This document shows positions 53,671-63,000 of a stretch of DNA of 64,000 nucleotides, piece by piece (the stretch's first letter is position 1; each line of letters opens with the position of its first letter). The notes under the pieces are model-generated. The model did not search any database. It worked only from the letters and a program-made list of their open reading frames with translations, and had not been told where the DNA came from. Position numbers and translations under genes: made by a program. The DNA lies in contig CAWIJO010000029.1 of assembly GCA_963836355.1 (NCBI GenBank), positions 62,001 to 126,000 of the forward strand. The letters are read 5' to 3'. The stretch is from Palsa-506 sp963836355. Lineage in GTDB: Bacteria; Actinomycetota; Actinomycetes; Streptosporangiales; Streptosporangiaceae.

Positions 53671-54342
53671 TTACTCGGCGAACGCGCAGAACTCGTTTCC
53701 CTCCGGATCGGCCAGCACGTGCCAGCGGATGTCGCCGTCCGGCTCGCGCAGCACCGTGGCCCCGGCCGCAACGAGCGGCGCCACTCCGCGAACCGTGACA
53801 TCCCAGTGGATGCGGTTCTTCACGGTCTTCGGCTCGGGCACCGCAGCGAAGTCCATGGTGAGGATCGGCATGTCAGGCACGCCCTCCAGCGTGAACCAGC
53901 CATCGTTTTCGGTGACGCTGACCCCGTAGACCCCGGCCCACCACCGGGCCTGCGCTTCCGGGTCGGCGCTGTCCACCGCCAGGCCGTGCAGCCGCTCAGC
54001 CGGGATCTCCGAACGCAGGAACGCGCAGAACTCGCCGCCCTCGGGATCAGCCATGACCGTCCAGGTGCGCGTGCCGTGCTGCGGCTCCACGATGGTCGCG
54101 CCGAGCGCCTCCAGGCCCCCCAAATCCCTGGCGTAAATGTCCAGGTGCACCCGGTGCTTGACAGTCTTGGCCTCGGGGACCCGGTTGACCCAGATCGTGT
54201 GCTGCGGCGCCGGCCCTGTCAGCAGCCCCTCGCCGTTATCCCTGGCCTCCCAGGTGCGGCCGAGCACGGCCGCCCAGAACGCGCCGAGCCGGGCCGGGTC
54301 GCCCGCGTCCAGGCACAAGTCCTTGAATCGCGCGATCGCCAT
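53671..54342 (-). CDS. Two-domain VOC (glyoxalase-like) protein
   Basis: The 223-residue protein has two VOC modules: FKDLCLDAGDPARLGAFWAA to DPEGGEFCAF and LHGLAVDSADPEAQARWWAG to DPEGNEFCAFAE. Both halves share the same fold and ending, so it arose by duplication. The substrate is unknown. Confidence 0.87.
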   Translation of the reverse strand: MAIARFKDLCLDAGDPARLGAFWAAVLGRTWEARDNGEGLLTGPAPQHTIWVNRVPEAKTVKHRVHLDIYARDLGGLEALGATIVEPQHGTRTWTVMADPEGGEFCAFLRSEIPAERLHGLAVDSADPEAQARWWAGVYGVSVTENDGWFTLEGVPDMPILTMDFAAVPEPKTVKNRIHWDVTVRGVAPLVAAGATVLREPDGDIRWHVLADPEGNEFCAFAE

Positions 54343-54410
54343 GGGAAGAACCTAGCCGTTGGCACCTTGAGAACACGACCGCAGACATGCGGACCTCGAA
54401 GGAGCCAGCC

Positions 54411-54737
54411 ATGACGACAACGATCGAGATAAGGCCAGCCGGACGGCTTCGCGCCGCCTGGGCGGGAGCGCACCGCCCGGTGCCGGGAGTTCCCTGCTGG
54501 GCGAGGATCGCCGCCTACGCTTGCCCGGCAAGAACGCAGCCCAGCGCAACAGCTACGACGCGGCAAAGCCCGGATCCCAGGACCACGGCAGCGCTCGTCC
54601 GCATCGCCCAGGCCTTCAGCAACGACTACGACAACAACCACGACGGGCCCGACTGGGACCGCTGGGACGCCCCGGCAGGTTCTAGCGACTCCCGGACACG
54701 GCCCGGATTAGTCCGGCAAGCCCGGCGGGCCAGATGA
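54411..54737 (+). CDS. Hypothetical protein, possibly a deletion fusion
   Basis: The 108-residue frame has AAGGAG seven bases before the ATG. Its first 40 residues (IEIRPAGRLRAAWAGAHRPV, GVPCWARIAAY) look like the start of an actinomycete membrane protein whose helices are missing. Residues 60-95 (ALVRIAQAFSNDYDNN) have strong G/C third positions but a different character. It may be another gene with its middle deleted. Confidence 0.4.
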   Translation: MTTTIEIRPAGRLRAAWAGAHRPVPGVPCWARIAAYACPARTQPSATATTRQSPDPRTTAALVRIAQAFSNDYDNNHDGPDWDRWDAPAGSSDSRTRPGLVRQARRAR

Positions 54738-55149
54738 CCTCTGTTGTGGTATCTAGTTCCGCCAGGGTCCACCATCGCCATGCGGCTATGCCATCGCAGG
54801 CGTGCATCGCGGCGACGTCCCCGAGCTCGCGGCGGGCATGGGCGGTTCGCGCCAGGAACAGCCGCTCATGCTGGCGGACGATCCGGCCACCGTGCTCCAT
54901 CGTGCGCACGTGCCGGTGAATCTCGCCCAGCAAGGCGACATCGGTCCAGCCGGTCTCTTCGGCAAGCTCGCGGCTGGCCGCCGCCGCGTAGGTCTCGCCC
55001 GGGTTCAGGCCCCCGCCGGGGGTGGCCCAGTGCCGCCCGTCCGGAGGATCGTTGTCGTATCGCAGCAGCAGCACGCGGCCACCCGGGTCGAGCACCACGA
55101 CCCGGCCCGCGTGCCGCACCGGCAAACCGGCGGCCGCTGATTCCGTCAT
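54682..55149 (-). CDS. NUDIX hydrolase
   Basis: The 155-residue protein has a complete NUDIX box, GGGLNPGETYAAAASRELAE followed by ETG, so metal-dependent pyrophosphohydrolase activity is expected. The start ATG at 55149 lacks a clear ribosome site and could be leaderless. It is divergent from the CorA gene, with 49 bases between. Confidence 0.88.
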   Translation of the reverse strand: MTESAAAGLPVRHAGRVVVLDPGGRVLLLRYDNDPPDGRHWATPGGGLNPGETYAAAASRELAEETGWTDVALLGEIHRHVRTMEHGGRIVRQHERLFLARTAHARRELGDVAAMHACDGIAAWRWWTLAELDTTTEVIWPAGLAGLIRAVSGSR

Positions 55150-55198
55150 GCTGTGTAGCGAATGTCTGCCCCGATTGCCCGACAAGGGGGTCCTCAAG

Positions 55199-56293
55199 AT
55201 GATCATTGATTGTGCTCATTATCAGGACGGCCGCCGGCAAGGCGAAGGGCCGGTGTCGCTGGAGGATGCGGCTGCCCGTTGCGGGCAGGGCGGCTTCGTG
55301 TGGTTGGGACTGTTCGAGCCGGGCGTGGAGGAGCTGGCCCAGGTGCGTGACACCTTCGGGCTGCACGAGCTGGCGGTCGAGGACGCGCAGAATTTTCATA
55401 TGCGGCCGAAGGTCGAAAGCTACGAGCAGGACGTGCGGCTGGTGATCTTGCGTACCGCGCGGTACGACGACGAGGCCGAAGAAGTCGAGTTTGGCGAGAT
55501 CAGCGTGTTCCTCGCGCCGACTTTCGTGATCACCGTGCGGCAAGGCGTCGCGAGCGAGCTGCGGGGCGCGAGGCAGCGCCTGGAGCAGCGGCCGGAACTG
55601 CTGGCCACGGGCAGCGCATCAGCGCTTTGGGCGATCCTGGATCATGTGGTGGACGGGTACGCGCCCGTCGTAGCCGGGCTCGAACGCGACATCGACCAGA
55701 TCGAGGCCACCGTATTCTCCGGCTCCGTCGCGCCGACCGAACGGATCTACTCACTGCGCCGCGAGGCCACCGACTTCTACCGTGCCGTCCACCCGCTGCT
55801 CGGCGTGGTCGCCGCGGTCGAACGCGCCACCGCGGACCCGGGGCTGCTGCCGTATCTGCGCGATGTCCAGGATCACCTGCTCCTGGTCAACGAGGAGGTC
55901 GCCGCGCAGCGTGACCTGCTCGGCACGGTGCTGGAGGCCAACATGGCGGTGATCTCAGTCGAGCAGACGAAGGTCAGCGTCCGGCAGAACGCCACCATCG
56001 AGCAGCTCACGATCCTGGCCACGGTCTTCCTGCCGCTGACATTCGTAACCGGCTTCTTCGGCCAGAACTTCGCCTGGCTAGTCGGACGCATGCATGGCCT
56101 CGCCGCGTTTCTCATCTACGGCATAGGCGGTCTCGCCGTGCCGTTGATCCTGCTGTTCTTGTGGCTGAGAATGGGCAGGCCTCACACAGCACCGGCGCCG
56201 CGCTCCGCGACAACTGACCCGAATCCCGGCGCCGGCCCACTTACCACGGATGCGCTCGGCGAACCTGCCGAGCGCGCTCGTTCCTGCCGCTGA
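55199..56293 (+). CDS. CorA-family divalent-cation transporter with GQN signature
   Basis: The 364-residue protein has the long cytoplasmic funnel domain and two C-terminal membrane helices. The pore signature that is normally GMN reads G288-Q-N290 (FFGQNFAWL). GMN is almost invariant in Mg2+ channels of this family, and mutations in it abolish transport in model CorA proteins. AAGGGGG precedes the ATG. Either the channel selects another ion or it is impaired. Confidence 0.9.
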   Translation: MIIDCAHYQDGRRQGEGPVSLEDAAARCGQGGFVWLGLFEPGVEELAQVRDTFGLHELAVEDAQNFHMRPKVESYEQDVRLVILRTARYDDEAEEVEFGEISVFLAPTFVITVRQGVASELRGARQRLEQRPELLATGSASALWAILDHVVDGYAPVVAGLERDIDQIEATVFSGSVAPTERIYSLRREATDFYRAVHPLLGVVAAVERATADPGLLPYLRDVQDHLLLVNEEVAAQRDLLGTVLEANMAVISVEQTKVSVRQNATIEQLTILATVFLPLTFVTGFFGQNFAWLVGRMHGLAAFLIYGIGGLAVPLILLFLWLRMGRPHTAPAPRSATTDPNPGAGPLTTDALGEPAERARSCR

Positions 56294-56455
56294 CAGCGCG
56301 GGAGCTATAACGGCCGAGCCCGGTGGCACACCCGGTCCGCCCAAACCGCCGGGTGAACTGTCACCTCACGCTGCGTGATCGGCCATCGATGCGGCAAGGT
56401 GCGCGGTCCCGCCTGCTATGCGCGCCGACCGGAGTGTGATGGCCTAGCCGCATAG

Positions 56456-56484
56456 TTGACAGGCACACTGACAACTCATACATT
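56456..56484 (+). promoter_or_regulatory. Near-consensus promoter of the MarR gene, leaderless
   Basis: TTGACA (56456-56461), a 17-base spacer and TACATT (56479-56484) form a strong housekeeping-sigma promoter. The MarR ATG is eight bases after the -10, so transcription should start at or beside the ATG. ACTGACAACT occurs inside the spacer and again after the ATG, possible MarR half-sites. Confidence 0.75.
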
Positions 56485-56491
56485 GGGCACT

Positions 56492-56980
56492 ATGTCAGAA
56501 AGACTGACAACTTCAGCGCGGCCGCTTCCCCAGCCGGACGCGGATCTCGGCTACCTGTTCCGGCTCGCGCACCAGCGCTTCCGGGCGCTGCTGGACAGCG
56601 AACTGGAGGACCTCGGGCTGTCCGCGCAGGAGTTCGGGATCCTGAGCGTGTTCGAGACTAGGCCCGAGCTCTCCACCTCCGAGATTGCTCGCATCTCGCA
56701 GGTCACGAGGCAGACGATGCACACGTCCGTCCTCAGCCTCGAGGCGGCGGGGCTGGTTGAGCGCCGCGCGAGGAATCAAAGGGTCGTGCTTGTGCGCCCG
56801 ACGATGCGAGGCCGAAAGTGCCTGGAGACGGCAACGCGCCGAGTGCGCGTGGTGGAGCACGCTGCGCTCGCAGGTCTTAGCCGCAAGGACGAGCGAACCA
56901 TGCGAGGGTGGCTCGCCAACTTGGCGGCCATGACCAGAAGCCCCAAGAAGGCCGAGGTCAAGCGAGAGGAGAAGTCATGA
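56492..56980 (+). CDS. MarR-family transcriptional regulator
   Basis: The 162-residue protein has the MarR winged helix: LGLSAQEFGILSVFETRPEL, SEIARISQVTRQTMHTSVLS and the wing RRARNQRVVLVRPT. It ends with a Lys/Glu-rich tail. Its stop overlaps the ATG of the hydrolase relic, so it once controlled and was co-transcribed with that gene. Autoregulation is likely from the repeated motif at its promoter. Confidence 0.9.
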   Translation: MSERLTTSARPLPQPDADLGYLFRLAHQRFRALLDSELEDLGLSAQEFGILSVFETRPELSTSEIARISQVTRQTMHTSVLSLEAAGLVERRARNQRVVLVRPTMRGRKCLETATRRVRVVEHAALAGLSRKDERTMRGWLANLAAMTRSPKKAEVKREEKS

Positions 56981-57517
56981 ACCATCAGCCCCGGGCGATC
57001 GGGAATCTCGAGCGGCGCATCCACGACGCGGAGAGGAACCTGTTTGCCGCGGTCGGCGCGGACGTCGACGAGTCCTTTCTCGAATCGCACCCTGCTTGCC
57101 CAGGGGCTTGGCTCCGCCGAGGTAGCAGCCGCGCCGGACTCATTGATCGAGGCGCTACGCCTGTCCGCACGCCGGCCGGAGAACGCGAGAACCGTGGCGT
57201 CGCTAATGCACGCGATCGACCTGTTCCGACGCCCGCGCCCCGAGAGTGTCCTCACAAGCGCAGAGCTCGCCGCGATCATGACACCCACGATCTTCATCCT
57301 CGGATCCGACGACCCTTACCTCTCCATCGAGCGCGCACGGCCGTCGATCGACCAGATTCACGGCGCCAGGCTCTATGAGGTGCCCGGCGGACACGCCCCC
57401 TGGCTCGTCGACGCCCAACACGCGGCCGAGCTGATCGCAACCCACTCGCACCTCGCAACCGGCCCGCACCTAACCCCGGCGCCGGGCGAAAGGCGGCAAG
57501 CAAAAGCATCGACCTGA
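56977..57517 (+). pseudogene. Alpha/beta hydrolase relic with core deleted
   Basis: The gene starts MNHQPRAIGNLERRIHDAER through VGADVDESFLE. One base out of frame it continues as LLAQGLGSAEVAAAPDSLIE to FILGSDDPYLSIERARP and EVPGGHAPWLVDA. About 130 residues, including the nucleophile elbow, are gone; the joint is at 57080-57100. The acid and the catalytic His survive in the C-terminal part. Confidence 0.82.
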
Positions 57518-57652
57518 TCGACAACAACAAAGGTCAAGGGCTACTCGTTGCTAACCCACCAAGGGCTGCCGAGGATGCTGACGAGGCGGCTGCATGGTCG
57601 CAGAGCCCAGCCGGCCAGCGGTGACGGTACGCGTGCAGTGCCGCCCGGGCGG

Positions 57653-58680
57653 TTATCCGTCACCATCTGTGTGCCACCCATATCTGGCCTGCGGGTGTGG
57701 GGCCCAGGAACTGGCGGGGATAGCCAGCGGGTCGGGCGGCGGCATCATCCTCCCGAGCACCAGCCATCCGCCCGGTCGCAGCGACCGGCTTGCCGCAGGG
57801 CAGGCTCCAGACATCGACGCCGGTGACCTTGCCTCAGGCCAGGTGCGGGCGGCCGCGATCGCGAGCAGCCCGATGCCGGTGCCGACGTCGAGGAACGACC
57901 GGATCCCGGTGAGCTCGGGCGCCGAGGCCAGCGCACCAGGCACCATCATCGAGCCACGTCCCCAGCCCGCGAGGATGTCCGGATCGGTGAAGGTCCACCC
58001 CGGAGCGCGGCCAGGATCGTCGACCAGGCCCTGCGCCTGCCGCAGGCACATCCTGATCAGCCCGGCGACCATCTCGCGCTGTGGTGGCGCGAGCTGGTCC
58101 ACGCCGGATAGGTCGGCGGCCGCCGAGACGGCGCGCAGCGCTGGCTGCACCTCCGGCTCGGCGAGGCCCGCGTCAGCCAGCATCTTCCCAGCCCGCTGCT
58201 CGCCGAATACCGTCCCGATGCCAGCGCCGCCGTGGGCCAGCGACACGGTCATGCAGTGCAGGTTGCTGACCGAGTACAGGACCGGTGCCATGGGATTGGC
58301 CAGGTTCCCGGCCAGTGTGTCCGCCGCGCGCGGCTCCCGCATGAACAGCAGCCCGCCGGGGACGGGTGCGCCGCAGATCCGAGTGAGCACTGCGTCCGGT
58401 TCCACCTGATCGTGAACCGCATCGAATACGAAGATCACGTCAAGGCGGGCCGGTCCCGCGAGCTGGCGACGTCGGCCACCTCGAAGCGTACGTTCGTCAG
58501 CCCGGCCCCGGCCGCGAGCGCGTCGCCGAGGCCGGGTGCGAGCGGCAGGTAGTCGCTCACCAGCATCGTGTCGTACCCGCCCCGGCCCACCGCGTGCCAG
58601 GCGTCTATCCGCGGGGCATGCGCGGCGACACGCTGTCCGCCGCGGGGATGCTGCTCGCCGCGGCGGACGCCTATGCCAGG
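57653..58680 (-). pseudogene. Two decayed methyltransferase genes fused in one frame
   Basis: From high to low coordinates, the first relic gives GGYDTMLVSDYLPLAPGLGD, shifts frame near 58440-58460, and continues DVIFVFDAVHDQVEPDAVLT to GGAGIGTVFGEQRAGKMLAD, a class I methyltransferase C-terminal half. It runs without stop into a second one, FTDPDILAGWGRGSMM and FLDVGTGIGLLAIAAARTWP (SAM motif I). That in turn jumps near 57830 to LRPGGWLVLGRMMPPPDPLA. Each partner is incomplete and neither looks active. Confidence 0.72.
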
Positions 58681-58714
58681 AACCGGAGTCGGACATCTGG
58701 GTAACATCATCGTC

Positions 58715-59116
58715 ATGATGCCGGCGGATTCTGGGATCGAGCAGGATTCTGTCGCCGCTGCCGGGCTAGATTCTGACTCAGCGGAGTGGCTGCGGGTGCT
58801 CACCGACGTCGGCCCGGGGCGGGAGACGGCGCTGGCACGGTTGCATGCGATACTGCTGCGGATCGCACGTGGTGAGGTCCGGCGGCGTGGCCCGCGGTTG
58901 CAGCTCACCGGGCCTGAGCTGGATGATCTGGCCTACCAGGCAGCCGACGCGCTGGCCGCTATCATCGGCAGGCTCGGGCAGTTCCGGGGCGAGAGCCGGT
59001 TCACGACCTGGGGGTATAAGTTCGTCATCTTCGAGGTTTCGGCCAAGGTCGGGCGGCACTTCTGGCGCTACCCGGGCGTCCCGCTCGATGCCGAGGACTG
59101 GGATCGGTCGTCCTGA
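58715..59116 (+). CDS. Sigma-70-family sigma factor lacking region 4
   Basis: The 133-residue product has sigma region 2: LARLHAILLRIARGEVRRRG, LDDLAYQAADALAAIIGRLG and RGESRFTTWGYKFVIFEVSA. The family is normally about 200 residues with a region 4 helix-turn-helix; here it ends at DAEDWDRSS. Without region 4 it should not recognise -35 elements. The stop overlaps the GNAT start by one base (TGATG). Confidence 0.72.
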   Translation: MMPADSGIEQDSVAAAGLDSDSAEWLRVLTDVGPGRETALARLHAILLRIARGEVRRRGPRLQLTGPELDDLAYQAADALAAIIGRLGQFRGESRFTTWGYKFVIFEVSAKVGRHFWRYPGVPLDAEDWDRSS

Positions 59117-59595
59117 TGCCGCAGTCGCCGGCGCGCAGGTCAGATGCTGAGCCAACTATTCGGCCTGGCGTGCCCGCTGACCTCCGAGCCGCATCTGACA
59201 TTTATCGCAGCGCTTCGCTGTCCAATGCGGGTGACCGTGACAACCTGCTTGCCCACCCGGAGTACCTGGTCCTGGGGCCCGAAGGGCTAGCCCAGGGACG
59301 CACTCTCGTCGCGGAGGAGGAGGGGTCGCTGGTCGGCTTCGCCACCTGGAGCGAGGAAATCGGCATCTTCGAACTGGAAGACTTGTTCGTGAATCCAGGC
59401 TGGATGCGGCGCGGGATTGCCACCGCGCTCGTGGACCGCATCGCGAGCCTGCTGCGAGCGCGAGGCGTGGAACGCCTGGAGGTGACGGCCAACCCGCACG
59501 CGCTGGAGTTCTACCGCGCTGCCGGATTCACCGACTGCGGCGTTGCCGACACTGTCTTTGGCGTTGCGCAGCGTATGGTGCTGGCGATTCACTGA
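59116..59595 (+). CDS. GNAT-family N-acetyltransferase
   Basis: The 159-residue protein has the GNAT acetyl-CoA loop in LEDLFVNPGWMRRGIATALV and the following ANPHALEFYRAAGF. The N-terminus up to about residue 15 derives from sequence read in another frame by a sigma gene, so the real start may be further in. The substrate is unknown. Confidence 0.85.
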   Translation: MPQSPARRSDAEPTIRPGVPADLRAASDIYRSASLSNAGDRDNLLAHPEYLVLGPEGLAQGRTLVAEEEGSLVGFATWSEEIGIFELEDLFVNPGWMRRGIATALVDRIASLLRARGVERLEVTANPHALEFYRAAGFTDCGVADTVFGVAQRMVLAIH

Positions 59596-59609
59596 CTGGC
59601 TCTGCCTGA

Positions 59610-59945
59610 TCAGGTCGCGGCGAGGAAGTGCGCGACGTCAAGCTTGAGCCGAGCATCCGGTCGCCACCGGAGCGTACGCGGGCCGACCTCGGTCAGCCGG
59701 TCAGCGTCGGGCAGCCCGCGGCGCAGGGTTATGCAGAACCATGCGCAAGTTCGTGTGGGCCTGCCGATCTGTCGAGTCGGGCCACAATGCGAATGCCAGG
59801 TGCGACCGAGGCCGCGGCGCAGCTCGATAGAGCAAGAGGAAGGCAAGAAGCGATTCCGCGCGGGCGGAATCGAGCGGCGGCAACTGCTGGTCCCGAGCCG
59901 CAGGTCCATGGGGCCAAGCAAGCGCGCCCGGAATTCCGTGCTCAT
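59610..59945 (-). pseudogene. N-terminal remnant of a SARP/BTAD-type regulator
   Basis: STEFRARLLGPMDLRLG opens the frame. A shifted frame gives LPPLDSARAESLLAFLLLYR and HLAFALWPDSTDRQAHTNLR, and the first frame resumes at LPDADRLTEVGPRTLRWRPD to a stop. This is the DNA-binding and early BTAD region of a large regulator whose remainder is gone. The stretch 59946-60054 to the ATPase gene holds nothing else. Confidence 0.75.
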
Positions 59946-60054
59946 CGCCCCGCGCCGATGCGGACAAAACGGCAGGCGTACGTGCGGTGGCCAGGCACTC
60001 CGCTCATACGCGACGCGCGCTCACCTCTACAGCCTGGCGGCTACGTTCATCCGG

Positions 60055-63000
60055 TCACAGCCGCCAGCGCATGCTGACGGCGACGGGTGGACGGTAACAG
60101 CAGTATGTTCCCGTGGAAACGGTGCTGCGCAGGTGCCTGGCGAGCGGCGGATGACGCGAGTCAAGCCGGCGGAGCGCGTCCTTGATCCTGGCTGTCACGG
60201 CTTTCCTGGCCCGCTCGCTCTCGCTGCCAAGGCGCCGCGGCCTCCCGCCGAGGCCGAAGGCCACCCTGAGCGCCCCGAGCAGCGCCTCACGCTCGCGCTC
60301 GAGCCTCTCAGCATGCTGATCGTCTTGCCTCGTCATGGCGGCGTCGATCTCGTCCTCGAGCGTCGTCAGCCTGGCCCGGTACTCAGCCTTGGCCTTTTCG
60401 TCAAGCACCGGATCGGCACCGGCGACGGCCGCCGTGCCGGTGCCATCGGTCAGCCCGAGCAGCGCCGTGGCGGAGATGTCCGTGCCAGGGTGAGCGAGCA
60501 GTTCGCGCAGGTCGTGCATGCCCTTGGCGTCGGCCAGCAGCGCAGTAGTACCTGCGAATGTCAAGGTCCAGACCTCGCCGTCGAAACGGAAGATCTGCGC
60601 GGAGCTGCCAGCCGCTCGAGTCGTGGCCGCGAGGTCCGGCCCGCTCTCCTGATCAGGCACGAACCCGGCACCCGTTACGGCCTTGAGCTGGACCGCACGG
60701 GCGGCCGCTGGCGCTAGGCCCAGTTCACGGGCGTCCTTCTCAACATGGTCGAGGAGCTTTGCCGCCTGGCGCGCGGCTGGCTGGTCACCGAGCCCGAGGA
60801 TAGCTGCAGCACACTCGAGCCTGGCGAGGACCGACCAGGGTCTCGCGTTAAGCGCATCAGCGGCACGTTCTGCGGCGGTGAACCCCGCGATGGCCTCCTC
60901 CCAGCGCTGTTCAGCCGCGTCCAGAACGGCGAGCCAGTGCCTCATCGGCCCGTGAACGATCACCGCGCCGGCCAGCACGGCCCAGTTCTCGCGTACGGGC
61001 TCGATCTCGGCCCTGGTCACGGCACCGATCCGCCGATCGCGCAAGAGCGCGGCGAGTTGCGCTCGGTACGTCATCCACATCAGCCCGGCCCAGCGCGGCC
61101 AGATGCCGGCCACCCTGACCGCCTCGTCGGCGCGCTCGGCGGCCATCCCAGCGTCGCCGCTGTCCACGGCGGTGAGCCCGGCGATGACGGCGCCGAGCGG
61201 GTTGCCGCTCAGCCGGTCCGCCGCGATCATCGCGTCGATGTCACCTTGGTGGCCTTGTAGCCTGGCTAGTTCCCAGAGCTGGTCATGGCGGACGGATTCA
61301 GTGTCCACCTCGCCGATCTGGTGGCCGAGGTCCGCGGCTGCGTCGACGAGCCGCCGCGCCTCGGCGAACCTGCCTTGCAGGGTCGCGACGGTCGCTTGCC
61401 TGGCCAGGGCCGTATACCTGAACCTCGGCCACCTCGTGCGTTCGGCGAGCACGACGAAGGACTCATGCTCGGCGAGGCTCTGCGGATCTCCGGCTTCCAG
61501 CAGCGCCACCACCCGCAGGTGCCTTGCCTGCAGCTCGAGCTCGCGGTCAGCGGTGCGGCGGGATAGCGCCAGCACTTCATCGGCTATCGCGAGACGCTCG
61601 CTGGCGGTACCAGGACGCCAGATGGCATCATGCCGGGCAAGCAGGCAGAAGCACAGCGATTCGATCTCACCATGCCGGCGCGCCATCGCCAGCGCATCGG
61701 CGCTGAGACGCTCGAGAGCCGGTGGATCGTTCCCAAGAGAGTGCGAGGCTTCCTGCCCTTCGGCGGCCATGATCATGGCCAGCAGCGGGCTGCCGCCAGC
61801 GTGTCCCGGATCGGCGCTCAGCCGCGACCTGGCCTCACCCACTAGGGTGACGACTGCGTCGGATCCGTCTCTGAAGGCCAGGCCGAGCGAGTGCAGGCCG
61901 AGCACCCCGCCGGCGAAAGAGCCAGCGTCGCCGCTGTCGCGCGCCACAGCGATGACCTCGCCGAACGTGCGCCTCGCCGCGTCGATGTCGCCGCTTTGCC
62001 GCTGGTGAATCCCGAGCTGGATGGCTGCGTCGGCGCTCCCTGCCATTCCTTGCGCTGCGAGCAGTTCACGGGCACGCCGGAAGTGCCCGCAGGCCTCCTC
62101 GGCCGCGTGCCGCCTGGACGCGTCCTTGCCAGCGTCCATCAGCCGGCGAGCGGCCGTGGTCACGTCGATGTCCGGAACGGCGCGATAGGCGTGCGCGGCG
62201 ACCTGGGCAGGCAACAGCGGCCGGCCCGTCCCCGCCGCCGCGTCGGCCGCACGCACGATCGTGGCATGCCGCTGCCGGGCCCCTGCGTCGTCCAGCTGGT
62301 CGCGCAGGTGCTCACGGATAAGGTCGTGGACAAACCTGAACGTGCCGTCGGGCCCTATCAGCACGATCCTGGCCGCGATAGCTGCGGCCAGGATCTGCCG
62401 GGCTGCTGCCTCGCTCGTTCCGGTTGCAGCGGCCGCTACGCGCGCGTCGAACTCGCCACCGAGGAGAGCCGCCGTCATCAGCAGGTCACTGCATTCGGGA
62501 GTCAGCTGGGCGATCCGCCTGTCGATGGTGTCCCGCAGCCCGGGCGCGACGCCGGCGATGGTCCCGGTCGCGCTCCACAAGCCGGCGACCTGCTGAACGA
62601 AGAAGGGATTGCCGCCTGTGCGGCGGCAGATCTCCGCCGCGATCCGCGGATCAGGCCTTCCGCCTGCCGTCTGGCTGACCAGCTCGGTGACCGCCTCCTC
62701 ATCGAGTCCGGCCAGCTGGACTATGGTCGCGCCCGTTACGGCCGCTGCCAGCGGCGGCCCGGCCGGATTCTCCGGGCTCACCAGCTCGGTGTCGCGGTAG
62801 GCGGCGAGGACAAGGACCTGGCTGAGGGCTGAGTGCCGCACTACGAAGTCGAGCATCCTGATCGAGGCAGGGTCGGCCCATTGCAGGTCATCGAGCAGCA
62901 CGAGAATCGGCTGCCGTGCGGCTGCGGCGATCAGCACGGCCGCGACGGCGTCGAGCACCTGGAAGTCCGGCAGAGTGCCAGCAGTCGGCTGTCCCCCAGG

